DNA of 64,000 nt. Source: Rotaria macrura (Eukaryota; Rotifera; Eurotatoria; Philodinida; Philodinidae). The DNA is taken from the NCBI GenBank assembly GCA_900239685.1, contig OENT01000941.1, forward strand, positions 1 to 64,000. Reading direction: 5' to 3'. The notes below the pieces were generated by a model. It worked only from the letters and a program-made list of their open reading frames with translations, had not been told where the DNA came from and did not search any database. The translations under genes and the position numbers were made by a program. Below are positions 12,706 to 24,500 of this stretch, piece by piece; the first letter of the stretch is position 1; each line of letters opens with the position of its first letter.

Positions 12706-13844
12706 ATGAACTTTGACAAGAACTGTGCTGTTCCAATGCCTTCTCTCCTCACTGACCCAGAAATGACACTTTACATTGATGAACCAGCGTTTGATCCTGA
12801 TATCCATTTGGCAATGACAGAGCCAGAATTTGTTGTTTTACTCGATGGTTTTCAACATGTGCCGAAGGCGCCTCAACTTCCACGACCCGTAGCAGCCAAT
12901 GGTGATAGTCAATTAGCTTATACTGGTGGATTTCGTTTGTTAAGTGATGAAGGCTATCGAGTATTACGCATGATACTCGAGCGAGAAATGGCATATCAAA
13001 TAGGTGATGAACGTCAACCGGCTAAGATTCGACATGGTGGCTATCGAAGTAAATGGCTACAAGATTTTAATCGATGTCCACGCATACTCGATCATTTATC
13101 GAATATCATCGGTGATGTACGACTTTTACCGACAACTCTTCAATCAAGTTATAGTCATACAAATATTGGCTATGTCAATGACAGGAATGTAGATGCGTAC
13201 CATTGTGACAGTGTGCCCTACGTTCTCATCACCTTGGCTTGTGATATGACCAATACAGTCGGTGGTGAATTGCAACTCATTGAACGTGATCCTAAAGAGG
13301 CTCTTGAACTTATTGAACAGTACAACGGTCAATTACCAAAAGAATGCATTCGTACAATTGATTACCTTGGCCAAAATTCATGCGTATTAATGCAAGGTAA
13401 ATAATTATAACAATAGACTCGCTCAAAATAAAACACTTCGAGCATTCTTTAGGTAGTCGTATAGTACATCGAGTAAAAAATATTCAATCTTGTACGGAAC
13501 CACGTATTACAGTAGTCAATTCATTTATGTCGACGAATCCATTTAGTGCTGAATATACACGCTATGATACGTTTCGACACGAAAAAACAGCTGCACTCGA
13601 ATATGCCATTCATAAGACATGGCGTGTCAATGCTAAAATGCTTGATCTTGCTATAGGTGGTCATGAATGGCCAACACACGAGCAGATCATTGAACGACTC
13701 TCGGTGGCCATGGATGAACTTAGTCAATGTCTTGATGTGCTTTCCAACAAAGTATCGGATAAAATCGGTTATTATGATGAAACCAAACAGAGAATGAGTT
13801 CTTATGACAAGCCTACAGTTCCTTTGAAAAACATGCAAAACTAA
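12706..13844 (+). CDS. Putative 2-oxoglutarate/Fe(II)-dependent dioxygenase, two exons
   Basis: Exon 1 is 12706-13396 and exon 2 is 13453-13844, with a 56 bp phase-1 GT-AG intron. The product is 360 aa. The double-stranded beta-helix signature is complete: H166-x-D168 (in DAYHCDSVPYVLITLA), a distal H236 (SRIVHRV, just after the intron), and R248 twelve residues later (TEPRITVVNSF) as the expected 2-oxoglutarate carboxylate ligand. An N-terminal region of about 70 residues and a helical C-terminal tail (about 260-360) flank the core. The enzyme should couple 2-oxoglutarate decarboxylation to oxidation of an unknown substrate. There is no signal peptide or membrane segment, so it is probably cytosolic. 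It is not one of the prolyl-hydroxylase, JmjC or AlkB types I recognise, and its lineage and substrate are unknown. Confidence 0.85.
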
Positions 13845-15219
13845 GTTGATATTTTACAATTGAGAATCTTTTAAATACAATCTAACATTGTTAAAGACAT
13901 TTCATCGATGCTCTTATTTCTCTCCGAGTGCTAACTTCTTTCTGATCTTTTTGTTTTTATTTGTCATTTTCTCCTGTGCTTTTCTTCTATGACCATATCC
14001 TTAATAAATAAGCTTCTATTAAGTCTGCTTTTTAACTCTACTATACAGGTAGAGATGAAAAGCAGAAGCTGAATAATAAGGCCTTGCAGTGATATGCAGA
14101 TCGAAGTGAAGAAATCAAATCCTTTGAAAAAATCGCAATAATTGAAAAACTTATTTCGAATGAAGAAATTTATTTTTAAATAATTTGCTTCTATTGAGTA
14201 GAGTTCTAGTATTGAATGCGAGATGTTTACATCAACGAATAATTCGATGACAGCATAGATCTGCAAGCGTAAAACGATAGTTCTTCATACTAAGACAAGA
14301 AAATCAATGAGAAAATAAACACTACTGATAACGTTTCGAAAATCATAACGTATCGATCGAATTTTTTAAGACATACCATAGATTAGGAGTAAGAAATCAT
14401 AGTAGTAAAGAAATGATTCTTGTCATTTGATCAGGAATTCAACTAATATATAGTTAAATTTGTATTTCTTCTGACAGGATTGTATGGCGTATTTCACATG
14501 TGGATAGGATACATGCAGAACAATGAAACTATCAACGTTTGAACCAACTATAGAAAAGAAAATGTATGAAACAGCAGAAATGTCACATATCCCTAGCGGT
14601 GAAGATACATCAGAGATTCAGATGGCATGTTACCTCAAAATTGTTAGAAACATAACTCGAACTATTATTTCACTTTATCCTAAGGCTAGATTTAATCTTC
14701 TTCATATTTTCTGATTAGAGATGTAATCCACCACTAATAAGAATTTTCTACATTAGATCAACTACTGGATATGTTCTTACTATAGAAAAACTGAAAACCC
14801 TACTTCTTGCTGATATTGCGTAATTTTGAATCTGTCTTCTTAACTGAAAAGATCTTTTTAACTAACTCAATTAGACAACGATTCAGTTTTATGTATTTCA
14901 GTAAAACCTTATTTTACTGAAATCGATCAGATACTGAATAATCTTATTTAGACGATATTTAAATGAGATTGTCGACTGTGTCGAGACATTAGCCCGTCTC
15001 CGATCAACTCATCGGTTTACACCTCTATATGAAACGAATAATTTAGAAACGATGAAGAGTGTCAGAATTCGACGAAGATTTTTAATTGTATTTCGAGAAG
15101 AGAAATAAATCAATCAACAGGCTCATGTTATTTTATGCTAGATTTTCCTCGCATTATAACCTGAAGAAAACCTGTAATACATAAATTCAAATAAAATGTG
15201 TCGCATGAATAGATTTTTA
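13845..15219. other. Intergenic, no recognisable gene
   Basis: AT-rich sequence with a few short open frames (for example 13964-14266 and 14523-14714) that show no family resemblance. Nothing is supported. Confidence 0.4.
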
Positions 15220-15252
15220 TTAGGGGTGCACTGGCCACCGGTGCATCCCTAA
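15220..15252. repeat. 33-bp imperfect palindrome ending in TTAGGG/CCCTAA
   Basis: The sequence reads nearly the same on both strands, with TTAGGG and TGCAC blocks mirrored around GGCCACC and three mismatched pairs outside the centre. It ends 6 bases before the MITE at 15259. It may be a minimal transposon footprint or an unrelated hairpin. Confidence 0.6.
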
Positions 15253-15258
15253 TTTTCG

Positions 15259-15783
15259 TGTACTCAAAAAGTGAGCACACTCTAGAATCGGTCAGTGTGT
15301 CCGGCCGTTTATACGATAACTGTTTACAAATACATTCGATTGAGCTCGAGTTCGAAGATGAGAAGGATCCGACAAGAAATGACTGAGTTACCGAAAAAAA
15401 CTGTCATTATTGACCAAACAATCCCTGAAGGGTGGATGGGGTACCGGGAATTTTTTCAAAAAAACATTTTTTCTCTGAATTATCCACGACGTATTAAATC
15501 GACTCAGTTTTTAACTCTGATTCCGAATCTGATATTAGTTTTGAACAAAATCGTAGCTTCCCTAGCAAAACATCGCCTGAAAAGGTTCTCGAAATACACA
15601 AAAACTGCATCCAGAAACCAAATGCCTTGATATGTCTCAGATGACCAGTAGTGTCGGGGTTTCCCAAAAAGGTTTATCAGGATACTTTTTCCGTGTACAC
15701 ATTCTAGAATGACTGATTTGTCTCATTCACTTTTTGAAGTACACATCACTCTCGGACTTGAGTCCGCAGTTTTCACATTTTTA
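15259..15783 (+). mobile_element. MITE-like repeat, copy 1
   Basis: Shares most of its length with 32957-33513 in the same orientation. Ends are imperfect inverted repeats: GTACTCAAAAAGTGA at the left and, inverted, GTACTTCAAAAAGTGA at the right (ending 15744), each followed inwards by CTAGAAT. Homology with copy 2 goes on about 40 bp past the right terminal repeat, through CTCGGACTT.AGTCCG. Compared with copy 2 it lacks about 40 bp near 15345. No transposase is encoded. Confidence 0.8.
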
Positions 15784-16213
15784 TATGCTATTTTCGATAT
15801 CAAGTATAAATCGAAATTTCGATCGATGATTGAAAAGCATTTCACTAAGATGATACCGTCGAGATTCAAGATAAACTGAAGACTTAACTGATCTTCAGAT
15901 CTATCAAACAATGCTCACTAATTATCATTCTTTGTTGCCAAAAGCAAAGACTTCCAACATGTATCATATTTCGACGTACAACAAATGTGAAAGATGTTCG
16001 TTTTTCATGTAGCATACTTTTGATGCCTTGTTCAATCCTATCAACTGTATTGTTATTGTTTTTTTTTTGCACGATGCCACATATTCTGACCGGTATCGTT
16101 GATGTAGACTAGTTGAATTTCAAAATTTCAGCATGAAAACAGAGACTTGCTTTCGCAAACATTTATTATTAAAATAATTACACTGGAAATAGATTATGAG
16201 AACATGCACAGAA

Positions 16214-18824
16214 CTATGTATAACTGTTTTTACGTCGGAATCGATGACCGAGAAATAATTTACACAATGTGACTCTCAATTCTTTCGATGTAGAAACATA
16301 AACGAGAACATCCAACAATGAATTTGTGTATCCTAACCATGAAAATATTTTAAATAGTAATTCATGGATTTGATCATCTTTAAAACGAAAACCAAATACA
16401 CCACTTAATATGAGATAAATAAAATATGGTAACCAACAAACAACAAACACGCCCATAATAATACCTATAAATTTTGCTGCCTTCTGATTTTTTGAAATTC
16501 TTTTCCATATATTAATTGTTCGTGTCGTTCTACTAGTCATTCTATTATAGGATGTATTGTCACTTGGACTATTACGTCTATATTTGTCTACAGGTGGACA
16601 TCGATATTTACCATGATGAATACGTAATGTTATTAATTCAAATGACGGTGCACGATGGGATAATAAAGAAGTTGCTCGTTTGCCTGAATGAATTTCATTG
16701 ACTGATCTGGCTTCTCTCTTTCTGTTAGCATTTTGTCCAGGTAAAGTTTCTCTCAAGCGAAAAACTGGTAGATAGGATTTGGCGGATTTTGTTAGATACT
16801 GATGTTTGAAGCCTGAACGAAGTGCCTGTACTTGTTTCTTTGCTGCTAAGTAGACTTGAATGTAGACATAACTCATAATTATCAATGGCAAATAACATGA
16901 TACGATTGATACGAATAATATATAATATGGATTATCAGGAAATTCACATTCTTTAAATAGTAAGGCAGGTGGTAGTATTGTTGCATTTGATGTCATAGAT
17001 CGTCCTAAATTAAATAGGACATGATGAATATTCAACAAAATTTATCATCTTAGTCAATTGTATTTACTTTTAGAAGTCAGTGTTATTTTTGGCTGAACAA
17101 GTATTTCTAAAACAAAGATATTATGTTATATAGTTTAGTTAAAATGTTGTACAACATAATTTATATCAACGACAAATAGTACAAAGGAAAAGCATGAGGT
17201 TGATATTAGATGAACATGTTTGGACAAAAGAATTGACAGAATATGGTGATGTTACATGTCTCATCATTAAATTGTTGATCGAATGAAACTCATAAATAAT
17301 AACTAACGTAAATTAGACAACTGGCTATCTCTGTATAACGAAAGAAGAATTTTTCTGGTACTCTCATTGACATAAAACTTGATCTTAGAAGGTAAATTTC
17401 AGCAGATTGTCACAGTAGTAAAACAATAGTCTGCAGAAATCGAGAAAATATAGAATGTTGAACTACATTTTTGTTTGTACTAGTTATACGACTCTGCTGC
17501 TTGTTTATTCTCTTTTCTTCATTTCATATACGCGTGTAATTCTTGTATAAAATAATCTAAGGATCTAATTTACCAATGATGTTACTTTAAATGTTATGCC
17601 CTTCAAAGTAGTTAAATCAACGATACTTGCACTTGAATATTCTGCTACTTTGAGCTGCATTACTAGTGTTTGAAGATATTTCGTTATGGCAATAGTACAT
17701 GACGAAATTGGAAGCATCTAATCGAGAATATTACGGACAATAGAAAACCTCTTTGATATACAAACTAAATTGACAGATATGTATGCTTCATACTTTTCGA
17801 GCTACTGAAATAGAAAAACGAAAAGATGAGCAGTAATATTCATTGTGAAGAGGTACGTTGTTTTATGAACTAGACTTGACGAAAGAATAAATATTAAAAG
17901 TTACCCATAGGATGATCGCTATCAAACGAATCTTATCAAAAATCTACTGAAGAACTTTGACAAGAGAAATGACAACGATAGAAAGAAACTGATCAACTTA
18001 TTTGAACATCTTGAATATGTTTCATTATATTTACTTTTAGTGTTTTTGTTATTTGGATCATCTCTGTAATCTATTAAGCTTACTGGTAGTTTCGATTAAG
18101 AGTCATACAAATTGTCTTACATTCTACATCATTCATATCAGAAGTCTACATATGATGTTGAACGATCGAACATCTTAACAAGTAACATGATTTCGAAATA
18201 TGAACTTTGACACAGTTCTACAGTATCATATCGTTATAGATCGAGAAATTATAGAAAACTTGTATGAAAATTTCGACAAGTATTAGAATATCAAGAACAT
18301 TCTTTTTACATACTTGTTATTTCTTGTGCTGTTCCAAAATGAACTACTGCTGGAAATGATATGAGCGCTGAACATATCCATATAAATGACAACATATAGT
18401 ACCATTTTTGTGATATGAACGATGTTGGATATTCAATTGGCTTCGTTATAAACAAATATCGATCAAGTCCAATTGTAGATAGGCCAAATATTGATGCTGT
18501 TGTTGCAAATATATCCATTGAATGCCAAAAATCACATAGAAATCTCAGATGTCGTGGGAATAGCCAATACTCATCATCAGTCATTTCAAATATAAATGCA
18601 AATGGCATAGCTATTAAACCAACTAAAAGATCTGCAAATGCCAATGATGCAACATAGTAATATGTAGATGTATGTAGTGTATATTCACGAATTATAGCAT
18701 AGATAATTATGAGATTACCAATTATAGTCAATAGACATAATAAGAATAGAAAAAAGCCAATAGGATATGCATGCCATTGAACGTCTGTTATTGCTATGTT
18801 CTTTGTTAGTGAAAACAACTCCAT
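16214..18824 (-). CDS. Class A (aminergic-like) G-protein-coupled receptor, two exons
   Basis: Exon 1 is 18824-18314 and exon 2 is 17004-16214, with a 1309 bp phase-1 GT-AG intron. The product is 433 aa. TM1 to TM4 are in exon 1: N37 (TM1), D65 (LAFAD, TM2), C97, D104 (the TM3 Asp that binds the amine in biogenic-amine receptors) and D121-R-Y. Exon 2 holds the extracellular-loop Cys (about C190), TM5 (CYLPLIIMSYVY), a long third intracellular loop of about 120 residues, TM6 with CWLP at 360-363, and TM7 with FSWLGYTNS. These features most resemble alpha-1 adrenergic/octopamine-type receptors at the plasma membrane; the actual ligand is not known. TM7 is odd: the usual NPxxY is replaced by DVLVY at 402-406. 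There is no signal peptide, as is usual for the class. Confidence 0.9.
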
Positions 18825-18829
18825 ATCTA

Positions 18830-20637
18830 TACAAATGAAATTGAAATGTTGATGTGTCTAGTTCGATGAAAAGAAATCCGTGACTATTTTCACGCCTCCT
18901 CAATCGAACAGTGTAAAAAGAAAACAGATAGAGAGCAAAAAAGTAAAATAGAAAACACGAATATGATGACCTATGCATCTTACCATTAGATGAAAGTTCA
19001 TTGAGACTCATCGTTTAACATTGACTATCAAACAAGGGTAATATCAGTATAATAAAGACAGTCTGAACTATAGATTGAATCATTCTCTCTCTCTCTCAAT
19101 TCTAAACTATTGGCACGGCAATGCCTAAAACTGTCGTATGTAACTAAAGATGTGTTTGTATCACAAAATGTACGATTCATAGAACCTTTCTACTCATAAT
19201 CTTGTTCGGAACTTATTCGAATAGAAATTTACTATATGATATCTAAAGTATAAGATTATTAGTATAGCATCTACACAAATCATTCGCTTTACTATCAATT
19301 TTTATAAAAATTTTGAAAACAAGTGTCCGATCTCAACGTATATTTACCTTAAGAATGTGTATAGATGTGCAACTTTTTTCTACTTGGCTCTGTTATGAGT
19401 AGAAAATGCCAAGTATATGTAATTCTGCGTCTAGAAGGTCAAAGTAAAAGGCAACAACTTACTCTTTAACTTACAAGACAATTTAATATCTTGTTTAATA
19501 GTGCAGAATAAGAATATGTATATATTATTAATAAAGCTGCGTTGTTTAACTTTGAAAGGCAACACAAACTGAGAATGAAGTAAAATGTTAAATGATAACG
19601 AAGTGCAGACAAGAAAAAGAAAACAATTTTTTTTTCTACTAAGAAATAGAAAAAGAACGATGTCGACAATTGATTAGGAAAGTATCTAAGTAGTTTTTAC
19701 TGACAAAAATAATGTTTGTTGGGGCCATGTCATATTTAAGATTGCACATTTAGAATAATTATTTATTTAGAAGAAAATAACGAGAGAAATAAATAGATAA
19801 AAATCAGGAAGAAGATGACATAAGTGTTGTCGCAATCATGTCATGGTTTATAGTTAGACAATAGAATTAATCTTATTATTGATTGGGCATGTTGATACCA
19901 AGAGAGCAAAGGTCGTCAATCGATTTGATTACATTTGAGTCTCGTAGATTTTTCTTTTCTTCTCTTCCATCGTTTTCGTTTCAATATAACATTTCTTGAC
20001 AATACCCTATTCAATCGACTTAGAATACTTAGTGATTGAGAAAAACATCTTGACGAAATATCATAAAACTGAACAATGCAAAAATAAAATCAATATCTAA
20101 TCATTAACATTGCGAATTTCGATAAACTAAAGAGATGTATAAACAAGTGTATTAGTGGGTTGTTCTACTATGATAAGGCAAAGAATATCTATTCACATCA
20201 ATGATTTTCTTTTCCAGTCATTATTCATGCTGATCCCTCTAGGACAAGACTACTATTTATATAGTGGTGAGTTGGGCGTATATATATATATATTCAGGCA
20301 AAGTACACGGTGACAAAACATAACATTAAAATGAAATATAATACAATAGCGTTAAAGAAATTTTATATAGTCATTTTTTGAGCATGTTAAATACAGTGGT
20401 GAGCTGAGAGAATAAATTGCTGCGATCGTGGTAATAGAAGGGAAAACGTTCGCCGATAACACTAATATTGCATAAGTGGAGAGTCACAGGAGAGTCTAGC
20501 CTAAAATGAAAAAATTGTACTGGACATGCTGTGGCTTATCAACAGTTGGGTCACGTACTTCAGCTTCAATCTACATACACAAGAAATCGATCAACAGTAA
20601 GTGCCATGGCTCCAGGCCGTTGGATCGCAAGAACAGC
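18830..20637. other. Intergenic, 5' flank of the GPCR gene
   Basis: AT-rich sequence with a CT run (19084-19099) and a short (AT)n (about 20280-20292). No gene was recognised. A frame running from 19011 into the GPCR first exon is in another frame and looks spurious. Confidence 0.4.
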
Positions 20638-20641
20638 TTAA

Positions 20642-21530
20642 GCCCCCCCCCCCCTCATATGTCGATTTTCGTCAAAGAAAGTCCAAATCGGCTGAAATTT
20701 TCAGAATATGTTAGGACTGAAGTGGGTAGCCTACGATAAAAATTTCAGCGCAAAATATGCAAGTTTAAGGAAGTTATAAGGTGAACACTGGTTAAAAATG
20801 ACCCATTTTCCATCCTAGTTATTTTGCCTTCAACTATGTTTTTTCGAAAAATTTTATTTACCATTCGATAGAGCATGCAAAGGTGCAGGGCATCAAGTGC
20901 TCCGATTTTTGAAAAAGCTTCTTTTATGCCCAAAAACGTTTTCACAACTCAAACTCCGTGAAAAAAGGCCAAAAAACTGCAAGTGAATTTTGTAGGCGAT
21001 CTTTCTTGGACATAAAGAAAGCTTTTTCAAAAATCGGAGCACGTGATGCCCTGCGTCTTTGCATGCTCTATCGAATGGTAAAAAAGCTTTTTCGAAAAAA
21101 CATAGTTGAAGGCAAAATAACTAGGATGAAAAATGGAAAAACATGATTATGAGAGAAACATGAAAACATTTTTTCGAAAATGTTTTGCTGTTTTTTTAAA
21201 TTTTCTCAATTTTCACGCTGTTTTTGACGATTTGACCTATCTCGTCATGCGTAACTTTTAATTCTGTACATGCTGAGCGCTTAATTAATTGTTAATTAAT
21301 TAATTAATTAATTAATAAGTAATTAGAAATCAAAGACCTAATTTTTAAAAAAAAACCCTTTTAAACATAGAGGACCTCTCAAAGATCACTAAAAATTTCG
21401 GTCAAAACATGGTGTTTGGAAAAAAAACTATAGTGATTCTGAAAGAGCAGAACATGGGCTATCACATCATGGTGTTATCTCAATTTTCATTTTCTCGACG
21501 AAAATCGACTTTTTTTGAGGGGGGGCGGGC
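20642..21530. mobile_element. TTAA-flanked foldback element, 889 bp
   Basis: TTAA duplicates flank it (20638-20641 and 21531-21534). Its terminal inverted repeats are about 33 bp and C/G-rich: left GCCCCCCCC... then GTCGATTTTCGTC; right, inverted, GCCCGCCCCCC... then GTCGATTTTCGTC. Inside is a second inverted repeat with arms at about 20816-20927 and 21011-21125, both containing CGATAGAGCATGC and GCTCCGATTTTTGAAAAAGC. No transposase is encoded. The TTAA target suggests mobilisation by a piggyBac-type transposase elsewhere in the genome, which is an inference. Mirrored open frames on the two strands are explained by the palindrome. Confidence 0.87.
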
Positions 21531-21534
21531 TTAA

Positions 21535-24500
21535 TCAATTCAACACGTCGAATGCCTAAAACATCCAACACCCTCATTTGTCCATTATAGATTACTTAGA
21601 ATCAGCTATACACTATGCACATAAAGTGGGAAATGGGTGGGCGGGTACTGAAAAGTTTTAAACAGGATAATACCAGTAGCCTATCACCAAACGAGAGCAT
21701 GAGAAGGTGATAATGAAAAAACAACTTAGCGACAATCAAAATGAACTTCAAGCAGAAACGAGTGCTTTATTTAAAACAATAGAAAAGATAATTTAAAAAT
21801 AAATAAATGAGTTGAGTCCGTATGAATCTTCTTTAACGTCTCGTTACATCGCCATTAAAAAATTGTTCAAACATTGAATTCTAGCACAAGACACGATTCA
21901 AGTGACAATAAATTATCTTTTTGAGACTCTCGAAATTTCTTCTTAATCACAGTTCATGTTACAGTAAGCGTTTTTGTTTTTGAAGTTTCTCTGTACTCAG
22001 CTGTCCTGATCTCAATTATATGTTAACGACTACAATCAGCGCTATATATTAAAAGACGAAACAAAAATTATGTCGGGAAAGTTTGTTTCATATCTCATGT
22101 AATTCTTCCATGAATGATATTCATATGATTAGCTTATGTATCTATCTATCATAGTAGGTGTAACTACAACAACTACAATTGATCATCGATCTTCAAAATT
22201 CACCATTTAAAAAGTTGTTCAAACATCGAATTTTTTCGATATTAAATACAAACCTTGTTTTAGTCAATTATTGTGATTTTTGACATTATTTTGATGACAT
22301 CTGTCTGTTCCTTACCATCTTGACAGTGATGATTTAACTTTAATTGAAGACTTACAATATAGAATATTAGGTGTAGTATTGATTTTGTATTATCAAACTT
22401 AACTTTTCTGATCAACGAATATTGGTTTTACTCGACTTAAATAAAAAAATGTCAATTCAAAGTACTATTGAAAATTTCATCTTTGAAATCTTCAATATGT
22501 AGTGATAGATAAAGCTACAAAAAAATATTGCGAAGACTTATCTACTGTTAAAAAACGATATCTCAAATTGAATTCTAAGGTACAAATTTATAGGTTTTAT
22601 CAATTGATGATTAATTAAAAGTGTTCATTTATATTTTTCGTTCAATAAAAATCCTGTAATAATATAGGTTGTGATAATCTTATCTTGAATTTGATGTGTT
22701 TCCCGTCGGTCATGATAGATTCGAGCGTTGTCTGCAAATATTATCCTGACTCTGAATCATACTCATCGGAGACTGAAAAGGCATCTAATCGAGATTCCTT
22801 ATTCAGTTCTGCTTCCGAATTGTCCGCACTGAGCGCCATTTTCCAAATAGTGTTCATGTCTATTATCGTGTCATTGTAGTACCTTGAAGCAATACCACAG
22901 TCGAAAGGCACTTCAACACTACTAGATAAATCTTTATGCAACAAAGTTGTAACCTTGACCCTTCGATAGTGAAGTACATTGTCGTTACTAGCTCAATCGA
23001 AGGTAACAGTGATTGATAATTCTGTTTCCACCGCTTTTCGTTTCAATTTCATCGCAACTGTTTCTGTATAGACTTAATGTTGTTCAGCTATGTACGAGTG
23101 TAGTTTCGTACTATTGGAACCAATAGGTGAAAGCTGAGTTCTTATTGTTTTTGAAATGCCATATTTATACTAAAACGTACCGACCAATTCTATAGAATCC
23201 AACTTCTAGAGAAGAACTCCTGTAGTTATTAATCTCATCGAAAACTTTAGAGAAAATCAATAGAATCCTACGAAATCTAAATCAAGTTGCAAAAACCTGT
23301 AAATCAGATAAAAGAGTAACTTATAGATGAAGAATCGCTCGTGCTGGTACTTAGAATTTTGTAATAGTCTGAAGATTTTAGCATTCCCAGAAAATCGAAG
23401 AAAATACGAGTGCTTCTGGAGTAGAAGTCCAGTTTGAAAAATAGACATGATAGTTCTTCCTCTTAGTTATAACGCTCAGATGCAATCATGCTCAAGCTGT
23501 TTTTCTGCTACGGAATTACTTCTACCATAGTTTGATTATTCTTTATGAAATACAATTAGAAGTAAAAGAAATAAATACGATCTATCGAGACAGATGAAAT
23601 ATATCACTGCCGCACACCTGCTGCATGAGCAATGAGATGATCTTAGTGTGTTTATGAGTCGAATCAAGATTTTTCCATTCGATTCGGTTTCTAATACTTA
23701 TGACGACTTCTTTACATGTACTCGATACTGGATCCTCTGATTCACCTGTTATACAGATACCATATGAGATATTATCAATAAATTCAAGCACTTTGACTAG
23801 CAATTATATTAAGCATGTTACCATAGTGTGTAGGAGTTCTTTATATATTTTCTTCCTTGTATTTAAGAACGTTGAAGTGACGTTGCATCGTTTCCTTAAA
23901 AGTGTGTAGATCGCCATCGACAATATCCGATGTTGTAGCTCGATCATTCACATTCTGATTGCTATTAACGTTAGGTCACTTTGCTTCATACGGTACAAAT
24001 GTTCTATGAAGAGCGCGAACTCAAGTTAATTGTTCATCTGGTATATGGTCCATATGTTATCAACCAGAATCTGGCGCAAGTGTTTTTCGTCATATTTCCT
24101 CTTAATACTATCAATACAGAACGTTCGCTTTTTTCAGCGTTTGTCACTAGATACGGGAATACAAATAACAACCTATTCATCATCATCAGGAATCAATCAA
24201 TAGGCAATTTATTTCTGTATGACATGATGAATATCAATATTATCACCTATGGTGTTCTTGACCTCTACTTCTTTCCATATCCCAACTTCATTCATATGGT
24301 TATGATGATTCGATCATGCGAATTGATTGGACTATTTTACTATTTTGAAAATTCATGCTGATCTTAATTTATCTCCAAAAATAAATACTGCGCACTCTAT
24401 TCATATATTTAAATATTATTTTATGATTGTTTTCACTTGTATAACATTGATAAAAAGTTTTTCTTCGAAAAATTTCTACATGAACGAACACCTTTTACAA

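Noticed and set aside
18715-19011. 98-codon frame overlapping the first exon of the GPCR
   Set aside because: It overlaps the receptor coding sequence in another frame and has no motif.
20745-21146. Two similar frames on opposite strands (both containing KEAFSKIGA or a close variant)
   Set aside because: They are produced by the inner inverted repeat of the TTAA foldback element; not genes.
23981-24361. 126-codon plus-strand frame in the region downstream of MED13
   Set aside because: No recognisable motif, overlapping frames on both strands nearby, and no matching splice partners; treated as chance or decay.
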